A DNA stretch of 47,010 nt from Nafulsella turpanensis ZLM-10 (GCF_000346615.1 NZ_ANNU01000063.1:1-47010), one strand, 5' to 3'; numbered from the stretch's first letter, positions 1-8,424 are shown. The notes: generated by a model not told the origin, from the sequence alone. Numbers and translations: made by a program.

Positions 1-129
1 GGCGTTAGGCTTCGCCGTAACACCGAAAAAGCCAGTTGACACAGTTGCGTTTACACTCCCGATTTTTCTCCTTTGCCTGCTTTTTTATTCGTTCCTTAAA
101 TGATGTTTCACCTTCTATTAAGGGAGATG

Positions 130-160
130 TTTGTCTTGCAAGCAAATAATATTAAATTTG
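130..160 (+). promoter_or_regulatory. Bacteroidota-type sigma-A promoter (putative)
   Basis: TTTG at 130-133 and TAAATTTG at 153-160 are separated by 19 bp. This matches the Bacteroidota -33 TTTG and -7 TAnnTTTG elements. It would start transcription near 167, about 95 nt before the lipoprotein ATG at 263. This is a motif match only. The rest of 1-262 shows no gene. Confidence 0.45.
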
Positions 161-262
161 CCTGAAGGGCACTTCCATTTTTATCTGGTGTAAGATGTTC
201 TGATCGGGAAAAACCTAAATCAACTTTTTAATAAATTCAATCACCCTTAACTCTTTTACACA

Positions 263-583
263 ATGAAATTATCTTTATTTAAAACCTTTTTTATGGCAAT
301 TGCCGTGTTCGGTCTTTACAGCTGCGGAGGTGGAGAAACTGACGTGGTAGAGTCAGGTACCTATGTTGGTGTTATCGAAGAGGTAGAGCCGGAAAAAACT
401 GAAATTTATGTGGAGACCGAAGCCGGTGAGGTACTGGAATTGTATTTTACTGAAACAACTGAGTTAACTCAGGATGGCCAGCCTGTTGAGTTCAGCGTGT
501 TGGAGCCAGGTCAGCGTGTAGAGGTAGAGGTAGAAAAGGTGGGGCAGCGCCTCGATCCTATCTCTGTAGTGGTACTGGAGTAA
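263..583 (+). CDS. Small lipoprotein, unknown function
   Basis: This 106-residue protein has a lipoprotein signal: a short basic start, a hydrophobic stretch, then the lipobox LYSC with the lipidated Cys near residue 21, followed by three glycines. The mature part is acidic and beta-rich, with wording such as GTYVGVIEEVEP and VLEPGQRVEVEVE, which resembles a small OB/beta-barrel-like domain of the DUF5666 type, though I cannot assign it firmly. It should be membrane-anchored on the periplasmic or outer face. The stop is followed one base later by the ATG of the DUF2231-like gene, so the two are probably co-transcribed from the promoter near 130-160. The function is unknown. Confidence 0.8.
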   Translation: MKLSLFKTFFMAIAVFGLYSCGGGETDVVESGTYVGVIEEVEPEKTEIYVETEAGEVLELYFTETTELTQDGQPVEFSVLEPGQRVEVEVEKVGQRLDPISVVVLE

Positions 584-584
584 G

Positions 585-1082
585 ATGGAACAGATTCCTC
601 CATTTTGGCGGACAGAGGTGTGGCATCCTCTGTCCGTTCATTTTCCAATTGTCCTGCTGGTAGTTGCCACACTGGCCTACATTGTTTCACTCTTCCTGAA
701 GAGAGAACGTCAGGACTTTTGGTACCAGATGGCAAAAATTCTGCTAATTGGCGGGGTGGCGGCGGCCTGGATTGGTATCTATACCGGCGATATGGCCGAT
801 GGTATTGTTTCCCGAAAAATCTGCGATCCAACCGTTTTAAAGGATCATGAAAACAGCGCCTACACTTCCAGTATCATTTTTTCCATTGCCCTGGGGCTGC
901 AGATTGTGCTGGACTTAAAGTGGTGGGAGAAACTCAAAAAAATAGGAAAGCTGGCAGTAGTTGTGTTGTTAGTAGTAGGTAGTGGCTACCTGATGTATGC
1001 CGGACATTTAGGCGCAACGGTAGTGTATCAGCAGGGGGGAGGGGTTTACCATCCATCCGGCGACTGCAGGGAGTTTGAGTAA
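585..1082 (+). CDS. DUF2231-like four-helix membrane protein
   Basis: This is a 165-residue integral membrane protein with about four hydrophobic segments, near residues 18-37, 48-66, 93-110 and 120-140. The motif HPLSVHFPIVLL near the N-terminus and GHLGATVVYQQGGGV near the C-terminus are typical of the DUF2231 family, whose conserved histidines and glycines suggest a heme- or metal-linked membrane role that is not established. The start lies one base after the lipoprotein stop, which implies translational coupling. It is convergent with the phosphotransferase gene at 1195-2268; I found no convincing terminator in the 112-bp gap. The family call is from recalled motifs; the exact function is unknown. 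Confidence 0.75.
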   Translation: MEQIPPFWRTEVWHPLSVHFPIVLLVVATLAYIVSLFLKRERQDFWYQMAKILLIGGVAAAWIGIYTGDMADGIVSRKICDPTVLKDHENSAYTSSIIFSIALGLQIVLDLKWWEKLKKIGKLAVVVLLVVGSGYLMYAGHLGATVVYQQGGGVYHPSGDCREFE

Positions 1083-1194
1083 CAAATCCAGCATACCTTG
1101 ACGGTTAGTAGTCGGCTTTGGTGGCAAGTAACGATATAGCCAAAAAAGCTAAGTGGTATTTTCTGTCAAGAAAAAGGATGCGCTTACAGACTTT

Positions 1195-2268
1195 TTATGT
1201 TCTTCCTTTTATGGCTCTTTTGCAGCGCCAGTTCAGGTAATTAACCAGAATCCAAAAGTGTTTATAGGCAGGGTTGGAGGTTTGCTTATGGTGGTAGCGG
1301 TAGTAAATCTGCTGCGCAATTACAGCCAGCCTGAACAGACCGTATACCTCATAAAAGGTAAAATCTTTTATCTGAAAGCCTGTTTTTTCGGAATAGTAAG
1401 CTACGGCTTCTTTGCGGCTGAGCATACCAGGCAGGTGGGTGGGCTGCCGGCGTACCTGTTTCATCAGAAAGTCATCATCGGCCTGAACCCAATAGGCCAG
1501 AGAATTACCCAGGTCCATTAAAGGATCGCCAACGGTGGCCATTTCCCAATCCAGCACCCCAATAACCCGTACCGGATCTTCCGGAGTGAGGACCACATTA
1601 TCGAAGCGAAAATCATTATGAATGAAACAGGACCTTTCCTCTTCCGGTAAATGGTCCTTTAGCCAGCTCATGACGTAACTGCAGGAAGAAACATTCCATG
1701 TTCTTGCTTTTTTATAGCGCTCCGACCAGCCTTCGATCTGGCGACTGGCATATCCACTACCTTTGCTTAACTCCTTTAAACCTGTTGGTTGAATATCCAC
1801 CTGGTGTAATTCAATAAGCTTATCGAGTACATTGGTGCATAAAAGCCGGGTTTGCTGCCGGCTCAGGCTCAGCTCTCGTGGAAGGTTGGCTCTTGGAATA
1901 ATGCCATTCAGCTTTTCCATCAGGTAAAACTCCCTGCCAATAAGGTTGGGGTTATTGCAAAAAGCAATCATTTTAGGCACGTACGGATAAACAGGTTTCA
2001 GCTCCTTCATTATCCTGAATTCCCGCTCCATATTATGGGCCCCTTTGGCTTTGGTTCCAACGGGTGGGCAGCGCAATATGAAAGTAGCGTTATCGAAGTC
2101 GAGCTGGTAGGTTAAGTTAGAGGCACCTCCAAGAAACTGCTTTAGCCGCAGTTCGCCTTTCACTTCCGGCTGTTGTTCTTTTACATACCGGCTAACTGCA
2201 TCTAAATCAAGTGCATCTTCCTCTCGAACATTGCTGGGTTTATCAAGCAGTTTATTATCTTCAATCAT
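1195..2268 (-). CDS. APH-like phosphotransferase (ACAD10/11 kinase-domain type)
   Basis: This 357-residue soluble protein is in the aminoglycoside phosphotransferase (APH)/choline kinase fold family. The catalytic loop is HNDFRFDN (His217, Asp219, Asn224) and the metal-binding motif is VLDWEMATVGDP (Asp240). The N-lobe carries GGASNLTYQL near residues 47-56. This pattern is that of the kinase half of ACAD10/ACAD11 and of bacterial LvaA, which phosphorylate 4-hydroxyacyl-CoA, rather than of a true antibiotic kinase. It is the last gene of the leftward operon, and its start overlaps the hydrolase stop by 8 nt. The pairing with an ACAD11-like dehydrogenase in the same operon supports the substrate idea. 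The fold is clear; the substrate is inferred. Confidence 0.85.
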   Translation of the reverse strand: MIEDNKLLDKPSNVREEDALDLDAVSRYVKEQQPEVKGELRLKQFLGGASNLTYQLDFDNATFILRCPPVGTKAKGAHNMEREFRIMKELKPVYPYVPKMIAFCNNPNLIGREFYLMEKLNGIIPRANLPRELSLSRQQTRLLCTNVLDKLIELHQVDIQPTGLKELSKGSGYASRQIEGWSERYKKARTWNVSSCSYVMSWLKDHLPEEERSCFIHNDFRFDNVVLTPEDPVRVIGVLDWEMATVGDPLMDLGNSLAYWVQADDDFLMKQVRRQPTHLPGMLSRKEAVAYYSEKTGFQIKDFTFYEVYGLFRLAVIAQQIYYRYHHKQTSNPAYKHFWILVNYLNWRCKRAIKGRT

Positions 2269-3070
2269 TAGCTGAAATTTTAGCCAGAAAATTAATAATG
2301 GTGCGGTTTACAAATTCCGGTTCCTCAATGGAAGAGGAATGACCTGCGCCCGGAATTATTACTAATTCTGCTCCAGGAATGTGCTGCTGAATAAAGCGGG
2401 CTTTGGCCGGTACGGTCGCTACATCCTGATCGCCTACAATAACAAGGGTAGGGCAATTTATATTCTTTAGCTCCTGCTCAACACCCTTGCGCTTTATCAC
2501 TCCTTCTACCGAACGGGTAATGGTTTTATTATTAGATGTCAATTCCTTTTCCCAGTACTTTCGTAGAGGGATTCTTCCTTTATCATGCAGGAACTTTTGA
2601 CCAAACATAATCTTCATTACCGGTTTCTTTACCGCCCAGGCCCCCAGCAGCTTTATAACTCTGTTCAACATCCGGTACTTTGGTATATTTTCTTCCGGTT
2701 CTGCCTGTGCGGAAGTTTCCATCAGCACCAAAGACTTGAGTAATTGAGGATAACGGGAAGCCAGTCGCATTCCAACAAAACCACCCATTGAGAGTCCTAC
2801 GAAATGGCATGGCTTTGCATTTAAATTCCTTATCAATTCAGCAGCATCTTCAGTAAGTGTATCCATGTCATACCCACTGGCGGGAACCTTGCTTTTACCC
2901 TGCCCCCTATGGTCGTAAGTAATAACCCGGTACCGGGATTGTAGCTGTTCGACCTGGGCAGCAAACATTTTAGCGCTCCACAGAAGTCCATGTGAAAAAA
3001 CGACTGTTTCCGGGCCGGTACCTGTTTCTTCGTAATAAAGACTCGTATTCTGAAGGTTGATGTAAGGCAT
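2261..3070 (-). CDS. Alpha/beta hydrolase
   Basis: This 269-residue protein is a complete alpha/beta-hydrolase fold enzyme with no signal peptide, so it should be cytoplasmic. The nucleophile elbow is GLSMGG with Ser94, the acid is probably Asp216 in VGDQD, and the base is His244 in GAGHSS. An oxyanion-region motif FSHGLLWS lies near residues 25-32, and DHRGQGKS at 53-60 is typical of the esterase/enol-lactonase group. It is 44 nt downstream of the acyl-CoA dehydrogenase gene and overlaps the phosphotransferase start. In this setting it could be a lactonase, esterase or acyl-CoA thioesterase that feeds or drains the pathway. The exact substrate cannot be read from the sequence. Confidence 0.88.
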   Translation of the reverse strand: MPYINLQNTSLYYEETGTGPETVVFSHGLLWSAKMFAAQVEQLQSRYRVITYDHRGQGKSKVPASGYDMDTLTEDAAELIRNLNAKPCHFVGLSMGGFVGMRLASRYPQLLKSLVLMETSAQAEPEENIPKYRMLNRVIKLLGAWAVKKPVMKIMFGQKFLHDKGRIPLRKYWEKELTSNNKTITRSVEGVIKRKGVEQELKNINCPTLVIVGDQDVATVPAKARFIQQHIPGAELVIIPGAGHSSSIEEPEFVNRTIINFLAKISAND

Positions 3071-3114
3071 ATTTTAAATTTTGGGCTGGAAAATTTCGCT
3101 GCTTCGAATTTATG

Positions 3115-4332
3115 CTATTCTTTTTCTGGCTCGTATTTCTTCAACTCCATTTTAGCCACTGTTGCACGGTGAACTTCATCGGGGCCATCGGCAAGGCGAA
3201 GCACCCTCGCATAAGCATACATAGCCGCAAGCGGTGTATCATTGCTTAAACCGGCCCCGCCATGCAGCTGCATGGCCTGGTCGATAATGCGGCAGGCGAC
3301 AGCAGGGGCTACTACTTTTATCTGAGAAACCTCACTGAAGGCACCGGAAATGCCTTTGGTATCGAGCAGATAAGCCGCTTTGAGAACCAGAAGCCTTGCC
3401 ATTTCGAGATCGATACGGGCGTTGGCAATCAGGTCACGATTACCACCCAAAAAAGCAAGTGGCTTACCAAAAGCTGTCCGCTGCAGGGAACGCTCAATCA
3501 TGAGTTTTAAAGCCCTTTCTGCCGCGCCAATCAGGCGCATGCAGTGGTGGATTCTTCCTGGCCCCAGACGGCCCTGTGCAATCTCAAACCCTTTCCCAAG
3601 ACCGGCGATAATATTTGATTTTGGCAGCCGCACCCCATCGAAGCTTACTTCACCATGCCCGTAAGGAGGATCATAGGTACCAAACACTGGCAGCATCCGT
3701 TCAATGGTTAGCCCGGGTGTATTCATAGGAACCAATACCATACTGTGCTGCTGGTACTTATGTGCCTGTGGGTTTGACAGACCCATAAAAATAAGAACCT
3801 TACAATCGGGATGGCCGATGCCGGTACTCCACCACTTTCGTCCGTTAAGAATCACCTCATCACCTTCTTCCGTAATAGTTGCCTGCATATTAGTAGCATC
3901 GCTGGAAGCTACTTCTGGCTCTGTCATACAAAATGCGGAGCGGATGTGTCCCTCGAGCAGAGGTTGCAGCCATTGTTCTTTCTGCTCCTCGCTTCCGTAT
4001 TTCCATAGTACTTCCATATTGCCGGTATCGGGAGCATTGCAGTTAAATATTTCAGGGGCCAGCAGAGAGTACCCGGTAATTTCGGCGAGCGGAGCGTATT
4101 CAGTATTGCCCAAACCGCTGATGTCGGGCAGAAATAGGTTCCATAAGCCCTCCTCCTTTGCTTTTTGTTTTAAGGATTCTATACGCGGTTCTTTTGCCCA
4201 GCTTGTCCAGTCAGGGTTTGCCTGTACAGAACTTTGGAGCAGTTCTGGCTCAAGAGGAATTACATGCTCCTGTACAAAGCGGCTTATTCGCTTTATTAAC
4301 TCTTTTGCTTTGGGGGAATGAGAAAAATTCAT
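3115..4332 (-). CDS. Acyl-CoA dehydrogenase, ACAD10/11-like
   Basis: This 405-residue FAD-dependent acyl-CoA dehydrogenase is full length for the family. The FAD/substrate motif FCMTEPEVASSDATN lies near residues 127-141. Later motifs are RIHHCMRLIGAAERAL, RTAFGKPL, LHGGAGLSNDTPLA and RLADGPDEVHR near the C-terminus, which are the wording of the ACAD10/11 group. I chose the ATG at 4332 because the longer 4413 start would add 27 residues that overlap the end of the SDR gene; from 4332 the gap to the SDR stop is 31 nt. Known ACAD11 and LvaC enzymes act after an APH-like kinase, and such a kinase is encoded two genes downstream. The family is secure; the substrate is inferred. Confidence 0.92.
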   Translation of the reverse strand: MNFSHSPKAKELIKRISRFVQEHVIPLEPELLQSSVQANPDWTSWAKEPRIESLKQKAKEEGLWNLFLPDISGLGNTEYAPLAEITGYSLLAPEIFNCNAPDTGNMEVLWKYGSEEQKEQWLQPLLEGHIRSAFCMTEPEVASSDATNMQATITEEGDEVILNGRKWWSTGIGHPDCKVLIFMGLSNPQAHKYQQHSMVLVPMNTPGLTIERMLPVFGTYDPPYGHGEVSFDGVRLPKSNIIAGLGKGFEIAQGRLGPGRIHHCMRLIGAAERALKLMIERSLQRTAFGKPLAFLGGNRDLIANARIDLEMARLLVLKAAYLLDTKGISGAFSEVSQIKVVAPAVACRIIDQAMQLHGGAGLSNDTPLAAMYAYARVLRLADGPDEVHRATVAKMELKKYEPEKE

Positions 4333-4363
4333 ACTTAAAGTAGTTGTTCCGTATAAAAAAGGA

Positions 4364-5164
4364 TTAGCTGGCTTTCTTTCCACCCAGAAACCTGGAAAAC
4401 AGGCCGGGAGCAAAGCGCTTCATCAGGATAGCAAACTTTTCTTTTCCTCCTGCCAGAATGATTTCTTCTTTATTCTTCTGGATGGCTTTTCGGATTTCCT
4501 CTGCAACAAAGCCCGGATCAAGACCATTTTCAATCATTTTATTGCTTTTATTAATAGGCTTACCTTCTCTGTCGAGCGAATTTTTTGCCACATCGGTATT
4601 GACAGCTCCCGGGCTAACAATCAACACTTTAAGCCCCTCCGGCGCTGCCTCAGCCCTTAGGGTGTCGTAAAAACCCTGTATGGCATGTTTGCTGGCATTA
4701 TAGGCGGCCTGCTTTGGGGTGACTATTTTGCCCAGAATACTGGAGACTACTACAATATGTCCCTGCTTACGATTTAGCATATCGGGGAGAACTGCTTTCG
4801 TAAGGGCCACTCCACCAAGGAAGTTAACATTCATTACTTTCTGAATGACCTCAAGGCTTAGATCTTTAATTTTAGACCAGTGACTTAGCCCGGCATTATT
4901 GATAAGAATATCTACCTGCCCGAATTTTGCAATCACTTCCTGGTAATGTGTCTCCGCCTTTTCATGCTCCGATACATCCATAGGCAGCAGCAAGATATGT
5001 CCTTCGGGTAACTTACATTCTTTTTTTACTCGCTCCAGTTCTTTGGCCCTTCGTGCCGATAAAACCAGTTTTGCTTTATCCCTTGCAAAGGTATAGGCCA
5101 ATGCTTCCCCTATTCCGGAGGAGGCACCCGTTATCCAGACTACTTTATTTTCGAATTGTGTCAT
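4364..5164 (-). CDS. Short-chain dehydrogenase/reductase (SDR)
   Basis: This 266-residue protein is a classical SDR oxidoreductase. The cofactor motif TGASSGIG is at residues 12-19, NNAG at 89-92, the catalytic Ser at 141-142 and YNASK at 155-159 (Tyr155, Lys159). Arg residues right after the second beta strand (SARRAKE) favour NADP(H). The C-terminus is basic and hydrophobic, as in DHRS7-like members that associate with membranes. It is the first gene of the leftward operon, with the acyl-CoA dehydrogenase 31 nt downstream, and probably carries out a hydroxyacyl/ketoacyl redox step. The 317-bp upstream gap should hold the operon promoter. Confidence 0.92.
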   Translation of the reverse strand: MTQFENKVVWITGASSGIGEALAYTFARDKAKLVLSARRAKELERVKKECKLPEGHILLLPMDVSEHEKAETHYQEVIAKFGQVDILINNAGLSHWSKIKDLSLEVIQKVMNVNFLGGVALTKAVLPDMLNRKQGHIVVVSSILGKIVTPKQAAYNASKHAIQGFYDTLRAEAAPEGLKVLIVSPGAVNTDVAKNSLDREGKPINKSNKMIENGLDPGFVAEEIRKAIQKNKEEIILAGGKEKFAILMKRFAPGLFSRFLGGKKAS

Positions 5165-5481
5165 AAATGCTTTTTATAATGATCTGAGAGGTTGAACCAT
5201 GAAAAAACCTCTGTAGACTGAACCTTTTAGAGGAAAAGGGCCATTCTTCTGGAGGGCAAACCTGACCGGACTTTAATATAATTAAAAACTGGCTGGGAGG
5301 CACGTGATGGAGATAAAATACTGATTTTATTGGTATGAGCAGGTAAAAAAGTATGGAGCAAAAATAAAGGAGTGCTTCAGTAGAGGATTAAATTTCTTTG
5401 AACAACTGTTATTGGTGGTGGTTTTTGGTATACAGCTGCCCCTGAGCATGCTTAGCTTCTGTTTTCCATTTATCCCAACCC
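5165..5481. other. Divergent intergenic region, no gene seen
   Basis: These 317 bp lie between the leftward SDR operon and the rightward DedA gene. An inverted repeat AGAGGTT (5187-5193) / AACCTCT (5206-5212) sits in what should be the SDR leader. I saw no exact TAnnTTTG on either strand and no credible small gene; an ATG near 5200 reads only five codons. Confidence 0.5.
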
Positions 5482-6114
5482 ATGAAAAAGCTCTTATCCG
5501 TCCTGTTCTTTAGCTGCTTTTTTGTTATTTTGTTCTTTTTGCTTTTATCGGATTATGAGCAATCAGTAGCGGGTTATCTGCAGTCGCCGGGGAGTATGAT
5601 AGGGTATATCGGCATCAGTTTTCTGGCGCTGATATCAGATATTTTGCTGCCGGTTCCTTCGAGCCTGGTAATGATTCTGAACGGAAAAGTGCTGGGGCCA
5701 TTTTGGGGTGCCATTCTTTCCCTGTTCTCTGGACTGGCCGGTGCGGTTATTGGTTTCTATTTGGGAAGAAAGGCCGAGCCATTTTTTAAACGCTTCTTTA
5801 GCGCAAAAGAAAGGGATGCGGGTAACCGGCTTTTCGAACGCTACGGGAAACTATCCATCGCAATTTCCAAAGCCCTGCCGGTTTTATCGGAGTCCATCGC
5901 TTTTTTGGCAGGAACAACTCGTATCTCTTATAAAGCTTTTCTCCTTTACTCCTTTATCGGGCAATCGGTTGTGTCGCTGGTGTATGCATGGATAGGGAGT
6001 ATGACAAATGCACTTGATTCAAATATTGTTTCGGCACTCATTATTGTTGGGGCACTGGTGCTGGCATGGGGGGTGCAGGCAATATCGACCAGAAAGAAAA
6101 AAGCTTCTGTATAG
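5482..6114 (+). CDS. DedA/VTT-domain membrane protein
   Basis: This 210-residue polytopic protein has about five membrane segments. It carries the DedA/VTT (SNARE-associated) signature: DILLPVPSSLVMILNGKVLGP, read in the first third, then GLAGAVIGFYLGRKAEP, the amphipathic loop FERYGKLSIAISKALPVLSE, and FIGQSVVSLVYAWIGSM. Members of this family act as phospholipid or undecaprenyl-phosphate scramblases in the inner membrane. The usual Arg before the conserved xPx motif is replaced by Lys (ISKALPVLSE). It is a single gene, divergent from the SDR operon and convergent with the gene at 6222. A role in lipid-carrier recycling for the nearby EPS locus is possible but only inferred. Confidence 0.85.
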   Translation: MKKLLSVLFFSCFFVILFFLLLSDYEQSVAGYLQSPGSMIGYIGISFLALISDILLPVPSSLVMILNGKVLGPFWGAILSLFSGLAGAVIGFYLGRKAEPFFKRFFSAKERDAGNRLFERYGKLSIAISKALPVLSESIAFLAGTTRISYKAFLLYSFIGQSVVSLVYAWIGSMTNALDSNIVSALIIVGALVLAWGVQAISTRKKKASV

Positions 6115-6140
6115 TACGAAGGTGGTGCAGTAGATTTCAG

Positions 6141-6181
6141 GAAGAAAAAAGGAAAGCTGGCACAAGAGGCGCCAGCTTTCC
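6141..6181 (-). terminator. Intrinsic terminator for the 6222-8274 gene pair
   Basis: A perfect 11-bp inverted repeat, GGAAAGCTGGC (6151-6161) and GCCAGCTTTCC (6171-6181), encloses a 9-nt loop. On the minus strand it is followed directly by a T-rich tract (the complement of 6141-6150). It lies 41 bp after the stop of the leftward gene at 6222, so it should end that transcript. Confidence 0.8.
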
Positions 6182-6221
6182 AAGGGTAGGGAGATTTGAT
6201 AAACTGGATAATCCGGTAAGG

Positions 6222-6779
6222 TCAAAAAGACTGTTTGTACAGAATGGATTTCGAACACATTTCCAGCGCACACTCCTGCAGCAATAAAGCATCGGTCGAT
6301 TTTTGTGCGATAACAGAAAAAGTAACATCCAGTATTTCCGGAATGCCGAGTGCAAGGCCCAGTTGCTCCGCGACGGCAAAAGCGCTCATGGAATTATAGT
6401 TGGAGATATAGAGCTGCTGCAAATCCTGCCACGGACCTTTAGCGCCACCTCCAAAGGCAATAACATCGGCAAGGGCCTGCCTGCCTTTGCCCATCAGTTC
6501 GCCTATTGTGCTGCGCACAGAGGAAGGTTTATGGCCGATGATCGTAAACAGAGCCTCTGCTTTTTCCTCATGCTCCCGGGCATGCTCCAGCATGGTGTGC
6601 AGGTAGTCTTTTATATGGGGTTCTTCAATTTTTTCCACCGTATCTTCCAGCAGTTGCCGGAAGGAGGATTGTGTAAGCTGGACATTTTTGAACCAGGCAA
6701 CGGTCCGCTCATAGTGTTCCTGCCTGCATTCTTTATCCAGTTCCAGCAGGAAGCCGGTTTGCATTTGTTCTTTACTCAT
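6222..6779 (-). CDS. Ferritin-like helical bundle protein (tentative)
   Basis: This 185-residue soluble protein is almost entirely alpha-helical. The first half has Glu/His-rich helices, CRQEHYERTVAW near residues 18-29 and LEHAREHEEKAEALF near 64-78, spaced like the helices of ferritin-like or DUF892-type proteins. The second half includes a glycine-rich turn (FGGGAKGP) and two more helices with a Cys pair near the C-terminus. The start codon overlaps the end of the sorbosone-dehydrogenase-like gene by 8 nt, so the two are translationally coupled. I could not identify a complete diiron ligand set with confidence, so metal binding is an inference. The alternative is an uncharacterised four-helix stress protein. 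Confidence 0.75.
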   Translation of the reverse strand: MSKEQMQTGFLLELDKECRQEHYERTVAWFKNVQLTQSSFRQLLEDTVEKIEEPHIKDYLHTMLEHAREHEEKAEALFTIIGHKPSSVRSTIGELMGKGRQALADVIAFGGGAKGPWQDLQQLYISNYNSMSAFAVAEQLGLALGIPEILDVTFSVIAQKSTDALLLQECALEMCSKSILYKQSF

Positions 6780-8274
6780 GGGTTTCCTCCTCCTTTGTTA
6801 TTTTCCATAAAACACCTGTATGGGCAAAGGCAAACATAGCGCCTTTGTCGATGCGGGCATGGCCGAAGTCCAGTACGTACAAATCCTTACCATTGGGGCT
6901 GAATTTGCAGGATACCGGCCGTTCAATGCCTCCGCCTCCAATCCTGGATGCCGGGCCAAATTCTTTATTGTGCATAAAAGGCTCTGCGGTTCCCTTTTTT
7001 ACATCTACCCGAATTACCCTGAAGCCATGGTCAAGATCTTCGCGGCGGGGCGAATTGAGTGGTGCCAGTGTACCCCATTCCGCTACAAATAATTCGCCTT
7101 TGTGGCCAAAGGAATCGGAAGAGGAGAAATCCATTTTGCACATGCAGGAATGGGGCTGTTCCAGAAAGGCGGCCGGTCCTGCCCATGGCGGTGGGTCCTG
7201 CAGAAAAAGATCAGCCGGCTTTCCTTTCTCCGGGTGGTGCTTTTCATGGTTCACCGGCAAACCGTCTCCACAAATGTCGGGGAAGCCGTACCAGTCGGGG
7301 GTTTTAACTGAACCAAAAGGCTGCTTTGCATTTTTAATGTGCCAGATGCGGTCAGGGTCTTTGGCAATAGCCCTTTCTCCTTTTTCCTCAAAGTCATTAT
7401 CCGATACATAGAGTTCGCCCTCTTCATTGATGGCCATCCCGAACGGATTGCGGATGCCCCAGGCAAGCAGCTCCACATCGGAGCCATCGGGTTTTGAGCG
7501 CCAGACAGCTGAATTGCAGAAAAGCGCTCCCTTTATCACTTCTCCTTTCTCTGCAGTGGTACCGAAAGGTTTAAAGGGGCCTGTCTGGGTAAGGTAGGGG
7601 TAAGGCCTGCGGGGGTCGCGGCTCCAGACGTTATTCCCTGTGAGCGTGACATCCTGCCCGGGCACATCGTGGGCCAGCGGGTGTTTAGCTAGATCTACAG
7701 TAAAGCCCATAGGCAGGCAAACTCCCTGCTGGCTCACGGAACCATTGCCGAAATACATGAGCCCGTCCGGGCCGAAAACAGGACCTCCTGGTTCGTGCCA
7801 GCCACCACTCGGCAGCTTATCGATTAATACAGTGAGTTTACCCGTTTCCAGGTTATACTTCGCTACCTGCATATGATAGCCGCCTTTAATAGCCATGTAC
7901 AGTTCGCCCTCTCTCCAGGCAATTCCGCGGGGGCCAGCCTGTACATTCATGGTTATGGCCTCTGTTTTACCATTAGGTTTTATGATTACCACCCGCGCAG
8001 GCATATAGGGGCGGGTAGGCCAGGAGCTGCCCCCTTCGCTCACGAAAATGGTTCCGTCATCTGCAAAAGTAACATCAGTTGGGAAGGAGAGTCCGGTCAT
8101 CACGGCTTCTACCTTATAGCCATCCGGCACTACCACATCGCTGGCGTCAACCTTCGGGCGGGCCGGCACATCTAAACTCAGGAATTCTTCCGGAGGGGCC
8201 TTTTGAATTCTAACAGGGGCTTTGCCTATTTTAAATCCTCTGTTGGAAGAGGAAGCGTTAGGTTTATCGGCCAT
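6772..8274 (-). CDS. PQQ-type sugar/sorbosone dehydrogenase-like beta-propeller
   Basis: This 500-residue protein matches the glucose/sorbosone dehydrogenase propeller family. Signs include GLSFPTDVTFADDGTIFVSE near residues 61-80, WHEPGGPVFGPDGLMYFG with His160 in the place of the catalytic HxGG motif, AWGIRNPFGMAI, and a late LYVLDFGH. Family enzymes oxidise sugars or aldehydes with PQQ and are usually periplasmic. Here the N-terminus is hydrophilic, with no signal peptide, and the frame upstream of the ATG meets a stop 5 codons back, so a longer exported form is excluded. It heads a two-gene operon with the ferritin-like gene. It may be a non-enzymatic propeller or use Tat-independent export; activity is unproven. 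Confidence 0.85.
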   Translation of the reverse strand: MADKPNASSSNRGFKIGKAPVRIQKAPPEEFLSLDVPARPKVDASDVVVPDGYKVEAVMTGLSFPTDVTFADDGTIFVSEGGSSWPTRPYMPARVVIIKPNGKTEAITMNVQAGPRGIAWREGELYMAIKGGYHMQVAKYNLETGKLTVLIDKLPSGGWHEPGGPVFGPDGLMYFGNGSVSQQGVCLPMGFTVDLAKHPLAHDVPGQDVTLTGNNVWSRDPRRPYPYLTQTGPFKPFGTTAEKGEVIKGALFCNSAVWRSKPDGSDVELLAWGIRNPFGMAINEEGELYVSDNDFEEKGERAIAKDPDRIWHIKNAKQPFGSVKTPDWYGFPDICGDGLPVNHEKHHPEKGKPADLFLQDPPPWAGPAAFLEQPHSCMCKMDFSSSDSFGHKGELFVAEWGTLAPLNSPRREDLDHGFRVIRVDVKKGTAEPFMHNKEFGPASRIGGGGIERPVSCKFSPNGKDLYVLDFGHARIDKGAMFAFAHTGVLWKITKEEETHE

Positions 8275-8424
8275 AATGGAAAGGTTTTATGGTGTATGCT
8301 GTAAATATTGAGCCTTTTGCCTGATATTAAGGATGCAGGAGGAGTTACCGCTTTCTTCTGTTTAAAGTGCTAACCTGCAGAGTGCTGAATGGTTTTTATG
8401 CAGGTACAGAAATTACCTTTTTTC

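Noticed and set aside
1195-2268. Aminoglycoside resistance gene
   Set aside because: The fold is APH-like, but the motifs and the operon with an acyl-CoA dehydrogenase point to acyl-CoA metabolism, not antibiotic resistance.
3704-4321. A 205-codon plus-strand reading frame opposite the acyl-CoA dehydrogenase gene
   Set aside because: It lies wholly antisense to a gene with strong family motifs and its own product has low-complexity Ser/Cys-rich content with no family resemblance.
6303-7411. Long plus-strand frames opposite the ferritin-like and sorbosone-dehydrogenase-like genes
   Set aside because: They are antisense to clear genes with better coding signals and look like nothing known.
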